Positions 52,486 through 64,000 of a stretch of DNA of 64,000 bases are shown in pieces. This stretch comes from Hydractinia symbiolongicarpus (lineage: Eukaryota > Cnidaria > Hydrozoa > Anthoathecata > Hydractiniidae), in the NCBI RefSeq assembly GCF_029227915.1, contig NC_079882.1, positions 23,565,001 through 23,629,000 on the forward strand. The letters run 5' to 3'. The notes below the pieces were generated by a model. The model was given only the letters and a program-made list of their open reading frames with translations. It made no database searches and was not told the origin of the DNA. Every line of letters starts with the position of its first letter. Positions within the stretch are counted from its first letter, which is position 1. The position numbers and the translations under genes were made by a program.

Positions 52486-54630
52486 ATGGAGGCACAGTTA
52501 AAAGAAATTGCTTGCAAAGAAATTGATCATCGAGCATCTGACCTGAATAATATTAGTCAGGAAATCTGGAAAAATCCAGAGTTGAGTTTTAAAGAACATG
52601 CAGCTCATGAGCTACTAACAACATTTCTGGAGAAAGAAGGATTTAATGTTTCAAAAAAAACACCATTGGAAACTTCTTTTATTGCAAGATATGGAAGTTC
52701 AGAAGGTTTAAAGATTGGTATTTTATGTGAGTATGATGCATTACCTGGAGTGGGTCATGCTTGTGGACATAATTTAATTGCAGAAGCTGGTATTGGTGCA
52801 GCATTGGGTGAGTGACCTTTGAAAAACAAGCTAAGAAAAAGGAATAAAAAGATAAGGTTTCTTGATATTTACCACAAACTCTGGAATTGAAGTATAAACC
52901 AAGTTCTTTGAACCATTTCTTTTTATAATATTTTAAAAATATATTTAAGCTTTCATAAATCATGGCTTTATGCAAAACATTAATGACACACATAACGTGA
53001 AAATGCATTGTTATATTGTCTATTTGACTTCCCTGGCATCAAAGCGTTGAAAATGGTAGTGCACCAAATAAAAAAGAACACAAACTTATAAGGAAAAAAA
53101 TTCCCACTGACGCACAACTGAATTTCGAATTTAGGCCTAGCGGACTAATTTGGATTTTTTGACTACACAATGTTTACAATTCTTTATTTAGGGTTAAAGG
53201 CGGCAGTAGCCTTATTTCCTGAATATAAGTTTGAGATAATAGTGTATGGTACACCTGCTGAAGAAGCTGATAGAGGCAAAGTTAAGATGCTTCAAGAAGG
53301 AGTATTTAAGGACGTGGATTTTTGTATGATATCACACCCAACTACATATGAGATTCCAGTACCAATGTGGCTAGCTGTATCTGAATTACAAGTTATATTC
53401 AAAGGTTATATTTATTTTGTTACCGTATAAATTCCTTATACATTTCTAAGTCCGTATTTTTTATTCATACATACGTTAAATCATTAAAATTTTAATTCAG
53501 CTTTTAGTTACAAAAATCTGTGCCAACGATTGTAAATACGAATTGTCATGAATAAAAATCAAAGTAAAAGCGCTAACTATAATCTTCTTATGTAAGTGTC
53601 TCAAGGAGAGTAAGACATTGTAATCGCAAACACACAAAATTCATAACATGGTCTTAAATTGTGATTTTATTTTCATGGGCCTGTGACGTGCCAAATAAAT
53701 TTTCGACATTCTTTCAAGCCCCATTAGGTTCAATTTTATTTTGAATTAACACAATTGCATGTTTAATAGGTAAAGCATCTCATGCAGCTGCTGCACCATG
53801 GGAAGGCATCAATGCATTGGATGCTGCTGTTGCTTGTTACAACAACGTATCCATGCTACGTCAACAAATGAAACCAACTTCTCGTGTTCATTGCACCATT
53901 GTAAAGGGTGGTGATAAACCAAACATCATTCCCGAATATGCAGAAATGTGGTACAATATCAGGGGAAAAACAGATTCTGACCTACTGGCGTTACAAGAAA
54001 AAGTTATTCAGTGTGTGAAAGGAGCTGCTGCTTCAACAGGTTGTGTAAATAACTCTGGCAGCAACCAAAGAATAATCAAGACTACTTTTTGATTTTTATG
54101 ACTTTTGGTTTTTATTTTACAAACTTGCTTATTACGTCTAAAAAACCAGATGTGTTAGAGATTGTTTAAGACATTTTATTTAGAACTTCAAAAACATACC
54201 TTATATTCCAGAACTAATCAAAATCGCATAAACTCAATATAGATTTCTTAAATTTTCAGGTTGCTCTGTAGTCATCCCTGACCAAGAATCTTTTCTTTCA
54301 TCCATCAAAACAAACAAACCTTTAATAGATTCATACATTATAAATGCTAAAAGTCTTGGTGTAAAGTTTGATGCCGATAATGCATCAAAGGTTTTGGCAA
54401 GTTCAGATATGGGAAATGTTTCTCAAGTAAAACCATCAATACATCCGTTGTTTAAAATCCAAACAAATGGCCCGATACATACACATGAATTTCGACAAGC
54501 AGCTGGGGATGTAATAAATCAGTTACCAACATTGAATTCTTCTAAAAGTATGGCAATGACAGCTATTGATGTGATATGCAAACCTGAATTAATGCAAGAT
54601 ATTAAGAAAAGTTTTAGTGAAAACGTGTAA
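52486..54630 (+). CDS. PM20D2-like M20 peptidase, copy 4 (intact)
   Basis: Exons 52,486-52,807; 53,192-53,404; 53,770-54,039; 54,260-54,630 join in frame (391 residues). [26 protein letters not shown] and HTHEF are all present. This is the most compact gene of the array, with introns of 220-390 bp. The donor after exon 3 is GTTGTG rather than the usual GTRAGT type. Its 5' region begins about 430 bp after pseudogene copy 3. Confidence 0.88.
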
Positions 54631-56774
54631 GTGCAGCTTGACAAAGACGAGGTTTTTATGAATTTGTTTGATGTACGTTTTGAACTATAACTATAATTAT
54701 TTGCAATTTTTATGCAAAGGCTGACGCAGTTCTGCATTATCGGGGATTGTAATTTTTTGTTAGTTTTTGTTGTTGTATTATTTGTATTGAGTATTTTTAG
54801 CAGTGAATTTGTTTTAGAATAGACCCACTTCCATATCCATTTTCGTTCCGCAAAGTATTCATAAAAGAAACCCCAAACACATGAAAAAAAATAGTTTAGT
54901 TATAAGCAAACTTTAAGTTTTCAGGGAAGCAGTGCAGATATGGTTTGTTTACTCTCGTTATTTGCAAAATTAGCTTGTCATACAATCTAATTATTACATT
55001 TGGTAATATTACGAAATAATAGTATCTGTCAGATACTGGTCCGTTCTAATCGTTTATTTATTTTAAATGAGCTAGGATACTATAGCAGCTTTAAATATGA
55101 TAATATGAGTAACTCGCTGGCTGGCTTATTCCAAACAAACGTATTTGTTGATGTTATTGAAGTGCTAAAATGAAGGGATTTTTTAAGTGATTCACAGCTT
55201 TTCTTGGGATGTTCTTCCCTATTTTTTTGACATTTTACGACCCTGTCCTAGATCCTATTTCGTAAAAGAAGTTACGGCCTAATAAAATTTTTAGTGATTT
55301 TGTTTAGTTAAAACAAATGGAGAGAGGCTCACTTCACAAAGCATGTTTGCTTTCTCCCATTCAATTTAAAACTGTTTCTTGGGAAATAAAGCAAAAAAAT
55401 TCAGACATAATGCTTAGGAAGAAAACAGTTTTGCAACTAAAATTTGTCGGTCAACTTTAACTTTAACCAGAGAAAACAATATAAATTTTTTTTGTGGGGT
55501 CAAAACTAAATTTTTTATTTCATATTTTTCACAAATCAACATAAATCTTTCCCAGGTCCTACTTCCTGAAAAAAATTATGACACGAGTTTAACAACAGGG
55601 ATGATATCATAATTCTAAGATAACTTCTGTTAGCGTCACCCTATCTTCAACATCAGAAAAAGCTCAAAATGAAATTCTCAATATATTTTCCAGTGTTACA
55701 GTAGCTTGCTACTTGCTGTTTTGCCTGCAGCTTATGCTGACCGGCTACTAGCAAGCTAGTTTCATTTTTTTAACTAAAATGAGTAATATGAAGTGCCCCT
55801 GAGCCTTAGTAAACTGTACATTAAGTTTTAGTTCCAAATTCACTAACAAACAGTAAAATAAAATGTATTCACATCATTTTAAAAATGTGGCTAGGTTTAG
55901 CTAGCTAACATAGACCAAAAAAATACGCACCTAAAATTTACAATATTTTAACTTTTTTTGTCACACTACCACTATCAATACCCTCTTTATAACTATGTTA
56001 ACTTCGATTTTGTGAAACTGCCAGTAAGAAGCTGTAAAAGTCAATATTTTGTTAATACATTCAAAATTGTATGTAAACAACTAGCATCCAGAAATTGGCT
56101 CATAACTAAGATTGTTTTCATGTTATGCTGCATTTTTGTATGCATATTTCACAGAACGAAAGTTTTTATAAATTTATTATGTTTTGGTTTTGAGCAAAGC
56201 ACAATTTTGGGTATGGATATGGGTATTTGGTACATTTTTAGACATTATTTAAATATTTTTAGACATTTTTAGGCATTTAGATATAGATATTTTTAGATAC
56301 TTTAGATATTTATTGACATTGCAACAGAAGTGTGTGCATATTCTATTAAAATAGATAAATAGATGTATAGATTATTCCACGTGATTCTTTATTATTTCTG
56401 TTTTGCTGTCATAGTTATTTGTGGTTGTGTGTATTGTCATAACACTAATGGCCACTGCTCCTTGAAACTTCTAGAATTTTGAAAAAAATGGTATAAATTG
56501 CTGAAAATATTTTCTAAGTGATTTATGTTAAGGTCTGTTTATTTTTTAACTTTCAAGTTATGAAAGATGTATACCTTTTTTTCTCATTGAAATCTTTGTT
56601 TTTGTTTAACCAGGACACTTTTGGAGAAGAATCAGAAAATTCCTAGAATTTATTTTACCAAATGGGTGTGCGCTTTGCATATGATTTTTACCTTATTGTA
56701 ACTCAAATTAATATGTTTTCTTTAAACTACATTTAATGACTATTTGTTTGTTAGTAGTGTTTGCATAATTAAAT
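54631..56774. other. Intergenic DNA between copies 4 and 5
   Basis: AT-rich, with short chance frames only. A small run of GACATTTTTAGATA-type repeats lies at about 56,240-56,310. No gene or clear element is seen. Confidence 0.45.
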
Positions 56775-59700
56775 ATGGAACAGTTAAAATATTTGGCCAT
56801 AGAGACTATAAATAAGCGAGCATCTGACCTATCTGATATAAGTCGACAAATTTGGGAAAATCCTGAACTTGCATACAAGGAATTTGCAGCTCATGAACTA
56901 CTAACAACATTTTTGGAGAAAGAAGGATTTAATGTTTCAAAGAAGACACCATTAGAAACTTCTTTTATTGCAAGATATGGAAATTCAGAAGGTTTAAAGA
57001 TTGGTATTTTATGTGAGTATGATGCATTACCTGGAGTGGGTCATGCTTGTGGACATAATTTGATTGCAGAAGCTGGTATTGGTGCAGCACTAGGTGAGAA
57101 CATTCTTCTGCTTTAATGGCCTGGCTACACCATGGTAAGCTGGAGAGAAAATTTTTAAGTGTGCGAGGAGTTTTTAATCCGCTGAACTTTTATAAAACTC
57201 TTGTAAAGCGGCCTCGTTATTAGTAACGTTTTAACAGAAAAACTCAAAGTTAATATATGAAAGAAACCCATTGTATTTAGAGCGCATTTTGTTTAAAACT
57301 TTGTTTATTTGTGGGGATATTGAATCGTGCGCAAAATGCAACGCGCGAAATACGTTTCTATTGCAGCTGCGCTAAAAAGGTAAATATATATAGTTAATAT
57401 TACTTCTTACTAGATCTTTTGTTCTGTTTTAAAAAAGAACCTGAAATATAGAAAAACATTTATAAGAAAAAAAATAGGTTTTCTGTTCGATGAAAGAAAA
57501 ATCTGCAGAAATTTATTTTTGGAAAATAGGTTTAGTAGGACACAACATATTTAGCTATAGAAATTGTAAAATACTCAAAAAGATCCATCTAGCTAACTGC
57601 CTTATTATTAAGATGACAAAATCCTTTTAAAATTTTGTCATCTAACTAGCCAGCTACATAAACATAATGTTTATAGCTACTTGTACTTTGAACCATTATT
57701 CAAAATCAAGTGTGCCTCTGCAGCGTTGATATGGTACTAGGTGGCTCTAAAATGTCACCTATTAGCAGTTATCAAAAAGGGGTCTCTGTTTTGTCATTCT
57801 TGTTGTGAAGTGCGCACTAGCCTGTGGTTCTACCTTAAATTTTTTTAAATTTCTGCTGATTATATCAGCATATTTTATCCCTTGAGTGCCACTCTTCGTA
57901 GATATGGGAAAAAAATTTATTATTATTTTTATCATCCGCTTATCAATTTGAAATTGCACTTGTAGAATTGCACCAATAATAGATTAATTTGCACCCTATT
58001 AAAAGTTCCATTATCCTGTTAAGTGATAAAATCATTGTGCGTTTCTTCTTAGGAATACAATCTGTTTTAAAATCTCAAGAAGAACACGCGATTGCACAAC
58101 TTATTGTTTATGGCACACCTGCTGAGGAGGGTGGTGGAGGGAAGGCTATGATGATTGAAAAGGGTGCATTTGATGAAGTTGGCATCTGCATGATGTGTCA
58201 TCCATGTCCTGCTGAAGTGCCAATTCCAAGATGTCTTGCTTTGGCCCAATTGACAATTTTGTTTCATGGTAAATGCTACATAATGTACATCAAAAACTTA
58301 TATAATTTTTGCTTGCAAATTTAGCAACTGGAAATATTGTGTCAAGCAAAAAACGTTCTTTGGATGTTAAAATGGCAATATAATTAGTCTTGTTTTCGTA
58401 AAAAAAAAAACGCATTATATTTATCTATGCTTTTAAAGATTGACTATTAATTTTTTTTTCAGCTTTTCAAAAGCAGTGAATTTTTCTTACAGTAAAGTCC
58501 TTACAAAGCTTTTTTGTGGCGTTTAAAAAAATTCTCTTGTACGCTGGAATCGTATATTTTAAAGCAGATTCAAGTAGAACAGTGCCTTCTTGAGGCCAAA
58601 GCTGACGAATTTTTTAAGAACTTGTTGCTATGCCAAAGTTGAATTAAATCTGGTTTCTTTTACATTCATTTTTTTGTAGTTTTAATTCTTCAATATTCTT
58701 ACAGGTAAAACATCTCATGCAGCTGCTGCACCCTGGGAAGGCATTAATGCATTGGATGCTGCTGTTGCGTGTTATAACAAATTAAGTATGTTGAGACAAC
58801 AAATAAAACCAGATGCGCGTTTACATGCTATTATTGTCGATGGTGGGAAAAAACCTAACATTATCACTGAACGTGCTGAGATGGATGTGTACATCCGCGA
58901 ATTGACGGAAAAAGATGCTCTTTTGTTAAAGAAGAAAGTGCAGAATTGTGCTAAAGGAGCAGCCGTAGCTACAGGTTCGTCAAAATAGTATTTTCTGCAT
59001 GATTTATACTAAGATGTATTTAGTAAAACGGAAAACAAGGAGAAATAACTACTTCAAGTGCAGATACTTTCTTTTGCCAATAGAATTTTGCGAACATAAA
59101 CTTCGCGTATGAACCATATTGATAACGAACATAAGCTTCCACAAGTCGATTCTTTTGAAAAAATTCGCGAGCATTAACTTTCGTGAATCACCAACTTGAC
59201 TTATAAATAGCATTGAACTTCAAATCGTATTCTTTCAAAGCATAAAATTAAGACTAAAAAAATCATTCCGAGCCGAAATGTTTTTTCGCGACCTTTACCT
59301 ATCTTGAATCGAAGTTTTTTCCCGTTCATTATCTTTCGGCCGAATTTCGCGAGATTCGCTAAAGTTTATGCAGTTAGCGTACCTCACACCAATAAAATCC
59401 TTTTTAATATATTTCTCCGAATTAGGTTGTGAAGTGGAGATGAAAGAAACAGAGCCATTTTACTCCGCTGTGAAGACCAACAAGACACTTATAGATTTAT
59501 ACATGAACAACGCGAAATCGTTGGGAGTTGTTTTTAACGAACTGACTGTATTGCGTGGTTCCACAGACATGGGAAATGTATCTCAGATTAAACCTTCGAT
59601 TCATCCATTCTTTAAAATCGCTTGCGAAAGCTCCAATCACACGCAAGCGTTCACAACAGCTTCCATACAACCAGAAAACCAGCAACCTACACTGAATTCT

Positions 59701-59787
59701 GCTAAAAGTATGGCGATGACTGCTGTTGACGTACTATGTAATCAAAAGCTTGTTGCTCAAATCAAGAAAGATTTCAACAATAGTTAA
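56775..59787 (+). CDS. PM20D2-like M20 peptidase, copy 5 (intact frame, diverged end)
   Basis: Exons 56,775-57,093; 58,053-58,268; 58,705-58,974; 59,426-59,787 join in frame (388 residues). [15 protein letters not shown] and GTPAEE are kept; MMSHP is MMCHP. Exon 4 is three codons shorter before the RGSTDMGN segment and reads HTQAF where the other open copies have HTH(K/E/Q)F. If the second His is a metal ligand, the enzyme may be altered. The exon 3 donor is GTTCGT, unusual but in the same place as in the other copies. Intron 3 has CGCGAA-rich sequence that may be a transposon. Confidence 0.85.
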
Positions 59788-60747
59788 CTATATGAGCAGT
59801 AGTAGTAAAGCTAGATCCAGTAATGATTTTTTCCCCTGCTGCACCTAAATTTGATGACGAGAATGTGACAAGAATGGTAATTCTACTGTCTTCTCACACA
59901 AAACGAAATCGTTTTTGGCAATTTGTTATTTAGGCAAGATTCAGCTTACCTTATTGGCCTTAAGGCCAGCCCCTTTTACCCCGAACTTACATTTTGGCCT
60001 TTTTAGCCCAAATAATACGCGATTCGTGTGACAATTGCAATATTTTGGTTGATATTATGTTCCAGATGTTGTGTTTACACCTTCTCATGCTTTGTCATAT
60101 GGATAATGATAAAGAAAAATATATTCGTAGCCAATCTACTTGGATTAACTTGAAAATTTACATTTTCAAGTTAATCCAAGGTTCTAAGGGTAAAATAAAA
60201 ACTTGATATTGAGTGGTCGCCCTTTATCCATAAGTATGTGCTCAATAATAATAAAAAATTTTCCTTATATTTTTAAAATTTCCACCTTTTTTACGCCGGC
60301 CTAAAATATGACGCTCAGGGCCTCTCCATATATTTATCTGTACTCTGTTGTGTGTATCATTGAGTGTTTTCATACCACATTTTGTATTGTATACTACTTT
60401 ACCCATTCATGTATCAAATTTTACGAATTTTGAACAAATTTGCGAAAGTTGGTGCACGGTATGTACCATTTTTAATTTAGTTATATTTCTATCTTTTATA
60501 TTATATATTATATATGTTCAGCTGGTCGCCTCATTTTTTCAGCTTTTTCAAAATTCGCAAAAAAAAATATTATTTGAAACGTAGATATAATTTTAAAAGT
60601 ATATGACTTCTTCAATTTTTCTCTATTATAAAATGCAGAAAATAAAATATATATTTATATGTTAAGTGTCTTTTTTTAAAAATTTAAAAAATTGTCAATA
60701 GTAAATGTTTTGGCAGCTTGATTTGATTTTTTATTTTGTAATAGAAA
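59788..60747. other. Intergenic DNA between copies 5 and 6
   Basis: AT-rich; contains the perfect inverted repeat at 60,139-60,180. No gene is seen. Confidence 0.5.
60139..60180. repeat. Perfect 19-bp inverted repeat with 4-nt loop
   Basis: CTTGGATTAACTTGAAAAT and its exact complement enclose TTAC. It could extrude as a cruciform or form a short RNA hairpin, but it is too short for a usual animal microRNA precursor. Confidence 0.9.
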
Positions 60748-63685
60748 ATGGGAGAGAAAGAATTATACGACGAGATTTCTAAGACCATCGACAACAGAGC
60801 GTCTGACTTAAATCATATTAGTCAGGAAATTTGGAAAAATCCTGAACTTGGATATGAAGAATTTGCAGCTCATGAATTACTAACAACATTTTTGGAGAAA
60901 GAAGGATTTAATGTTTCAAAGAAAACACCATTGGAAACTTCTTTTATTGCAAGATATGGAAATTCAGAAGGTTTAAAAATTGGTATTTTATGTGAGTATG
61001 ATGCATTACCTGGAGTGGGTCATGCTTGTGGACATAATTTGATTGCAGAAGCTGGTATTGGTGCAGCATTAGGTGAGTGCTTAAATTTTGAAACTTTTAA
61101 ATCCAGTGTACACGAACTAATATCAAGTTTGTTACAATGTTGCCATTTTTCTGTCGTACTTAATAAAAAGTCTTCCTTATAGAGGTTTCTTTCTGAAGAA
61201 ATAGTCACAGTTAATTTTAGCGGAATTAAGTTGCAGAAAATTTTAATTAGCGGGATTCTTTTCTCAGATTTAGAAAACGCTAAATTTATGATCAAGTGAA
61301 TTACGGTCTTGTTTTTTGTGTCATCTTAGTCTCACTACCAGGCAATTTTCTAAAATAGTTAAAGTTTATTAAATTCTGAGGTCATTGTATTAGAAAAAGT
61401 TCCTGAACGAGTATTCAATTCAAAACATAACTTTTAAACAACAAAGAGACTTTCATTAACATAAATGCGAGAAAAGATTGATTAATGACTTTTTTGTCTT
61501 TTATTTATTATCTGATGTCTGTTCCGTTGAAATCGTCAATTTTTTAGTAATTTTGCGATTTGTCAGGATAACCTAATCAATATTCGTCTAATTATTGATA
61601 GATATATTTTTTACTTAAAATTTTTTACAATTAGTCAAAGTTTCTTAATTTTTTAAAGGGCGATTAGTCCAAAACGTGTAACGTACACTTTGACTAATGT
61701 CAATTTTGCGACAAATAGTTCACGCGAAAATTGTTAGAAAAACTTTCTATTTGCGAAATTCGCAAAATGTATATCTCATTAAAAATTTAGTGTAAATTTT
61801 AACTTTACAGTCTTTATTATATGTCTCCTGAAAGAGTCCCTGAAAACGCAAATTGAAAAAATTGTCGTCGCGAATTTGCAAAAAAATAAGTGTCGCAAAG
61901 TGTTATAACTTGCCTAAAGTGCTTGTATAAGCAGCTAAGTTGGTCCTTTAATTATTTTATATTTTACAAGTCTCGTGTAACTCATACTGTTGTTAATTCA
62001 GGTTTAAAGGCAGTATTGAAACTCAAACCGGACTTAAAAGCAGAATTGATCGTATTTGGAACACCTGCTGAGGAGGGTGGTGGCGGGAAAGTGAAAATGA
62101 TTGCTGATGGTTGTTTTGATGAAACTGATTTCTGCATGATGTCTCACCCTACTCCGTACGAACTACCAGATCCATATTGGTTGGCAAGAATACAATTGAC
62201 GGTGGTTTTTAACGGTAACTTGTGTTGATTTGTGTGTAATGGACGTAAATATTAGTATTGCAACTAGATCTAGAATTATTTTTACTTCCGAAATAAGATG
62301 GGAAATTTTACTCAAGGACTTTCTTTCACCCCGAAAAAAGGATTGACTTCGTGATGTTTTATAAAGGCCTTTCGTAAACATTTCAGAAATTCTTTCATAC
62401 AAATCAATAAATTTGACTCTATAAATACACAACATTTTTGTACCCTATTTTATGAATAGGTAAAGCATCTCATGCAGCTGCTGCACCATGGGAAGGCATC
62501 AATGCATTGGATGCTGCTGTTGCATGTTACAACAGCGTCAGTATGCTGCGCCAACAGACTAAGACTACTTGCCGTGTCCACTGTGTGATCACGGATGGTG
62601 GGCAGAAACCCAATATAATCCCTGAAAGAGCTGCAATGAATTTTTACATTCGAGGTCTCACAGACAAAGATACTGATGAGTTGGAAGCAAAAGTGAGGAA
62701 ATGTGCGGAAGGAGCCGCATTGGCGACAGGTACTTCGTATGTTGTTATAAATATCTAACCACGGGGATACGGGTAACTTTTTATTTAACTGGATATGCTT
62801 ACTGGTAACAAACAAATGTTGCGACGGAAAAAAATCGAGTTTCTTGAAGTAGTAGATGTCCACAGAATCTGGATCAAAGTTTATTTGTTATTAAAATCAC
62901 GGAAAGGCATCAATAAAAAAAATAACCTATATTAATGCTGATTGATTGAGTGTCTCGGAATGTTAGTTAAACCAGAAGACCCAGCATAATTTTTCTCACC
63001 TCCAGGAAATCAGTATAGTTAGGGTTGGAAAAATAACGCTAGGTTGCAAACAAATTTCCTGAGTTCAAAATTCTGACTGTTAAAATGAAAAAAGCATTAC
63101 TCCGAACTGAATTAATTTAAGGGGCGAAATTTCCGCGGGAAAAAAAATTGTTATCAGGCAGTTTAAGTGCGCGGAGTGAATTAGTCTCTAAAAAGTAGAC
63201 TACTGACGTTAGTATTCCAAAATAAAGATCGGTCTTTATTCGTTTTATAGATTATATTAAGTCAGGCTTTATACACCTTTTCATCTAGCTATTTCATTTT
63301 TTTTTAATTCACAGGATGTACAGTGAAATTAACAAATGATGACCCTAAATATTCGGCTGTGAAAACTAACCCAACACTGATCAACCTTTACGTGAAACAC
63401 GCCAAAGAGCTAGGCGTGGAATTCAATGACGATGAATACCGTACCAAGCTACTCGCTAGTACAGATATGGGGAATGTTTCTCAAATCAAGCCTTCCATTC
63501 ATCCTTTGTTCAAAATAAAATCCGAAGGCCCAAACCACACTCATCAATTTACTACCGCAGCAGGACACGAGAATAACCAACTTGCTACATTAAAATCTGC
63601 TAAAAGTATGGCAATGGCAGCGCTAGATGTAATTTGTAAACCTTCCTTGATGGAGGATATAAAGAAAGAATTCCAAGCGTCTTGA
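60748..63685 (+). CDS. PM20D2-like M20 peptidase, copy 6 (intact)
   Basis: Exons 60,748-61,072; 62,002-62,214; 62,460-62,729; 63,315-63,685 join in frame (392 residues). All motifs are present: [31 protein letters not shown] and HTHQF. From codon 27 on, exon 1 differs from copy 1 at only a handful of bases although the first 25 codons differ widely. An AATAAA signal lies 29 bp after the stop. Confidence 0.88.
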
Positions 63686-64000
63686 TCGGACTTGTTGAAA
63701 TATTTTTTTTATAAATAAAAATTATTTATAAATTGAAAAAAAAAGAGAATGGAATATTACAATCGTTGTTTTCTTTCCGACGGCGCACTAACTTTTCGTA
63801 AGCAGTAAATAACTAATCGGCAAAACAGGTCGGCAAAAAGGAACGGCAAGTTATCAACATCCATTAAGAACCAAATATTTAGGTAAGAAATCTAGTCGCG
63901 GATTTTTTTTCATCGTAAAGTCGAAATTCCACTTCGGTTGTAAACCAGGACGTACCAAGCGCGGTCCGAGCGTCACAATGTCCGCTGGAAACAGAAACAC
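63686..64000. other. 3' flank of peptidase copy 6
   Basis: Contains AATAAA at 63,714-63,719 and then AT-rich DNA that becomes more GC-rich at the window edge. No gene is seen. Confidence 0.5.
63714..63719 (+). promoter_or_regulatory. Polyadenylation signal AATAAA
   Basis: Canonical hexamer 29 bp after the TGA of peptidase copy 6. Confidence 0.65.

Noticed and set aside
59087-59376. Possible MITE with CGCGAA-rich ends in intron 3 of peptidase copy 5
   Set aside because: The ends are only loosely inverted and no target-site duplication was found.

Overview
The window reads as an AT-rich, intron-bearing animal genome. The gene content (an SLC9B-type antiporter, an array of PM20D2-like peptidases, and a Maverick/Polinton virus of the kind that litters cnidarian genomes) suggests a cnidarian, perhaps a hydrozoan. 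The host group is an inference from gene style; nothing in the sequence names the species.

Bases 1 to about 12,330 are the right-hand part of an integrated Maverick/Polinton (adintovirus-like) element. It is denser in genes and richer in GC than its surroundings. Its left end is outside the window, and no protein-primed DNA polymerase B or adenain-type protease is seen inside the window. Recognisable parts are a D,D35E integrase, an A32/FtsK-type packaging ATPase, a probable double-jelly-roll major capsid protein split over two overlapping frames, a probable minor capsid protein, several small membrane proteins, and three SAP-domain proteins. One SAP protein ends in an acidic stretch and an Mdm2-like RING. 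Same-strand gene blocks start from short AT-rich divergent gaps. Most end in short hairpins that share a TTAC...GTAA core.

From 12.3 to 12.8 kb lies a G-rich tract and a dispersed repeat with an (ACAG)n tail. The last five exons of an SLC9B (NHA-type) sodium/proton antiporter follow (13,309-18,664). Its 5' exons are not between the viral element and the first visible exon, so the element may sit in an intron of this gene.

From 20.8 kb to the end there is a head-to-tail array of six PM20D2-like M20 peptidase genes, each of four coding exons. Copies 1, 4, 5 and 6 are open throughout; copies 2 and 3 are pseudogenes. Blocks in exons 1, 3 and 4 are almost identical between copies while the rest has diverged, which suggests gene conversion. 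Mobile DNA interrupts the array: a decayed copia-type RNase H fragment, a near-perfect 3.34-kb tandem duplication whose edge lies inside exon 1 of copy 2, a Harbinger transposon (transposase plus MADF-BESS remnant) with a LINE nested in it and bounded by a 9-bp target-site duplication, and a 330-bp MITE-like element. No tRNA, rRNA or CRISPR array was recognised.
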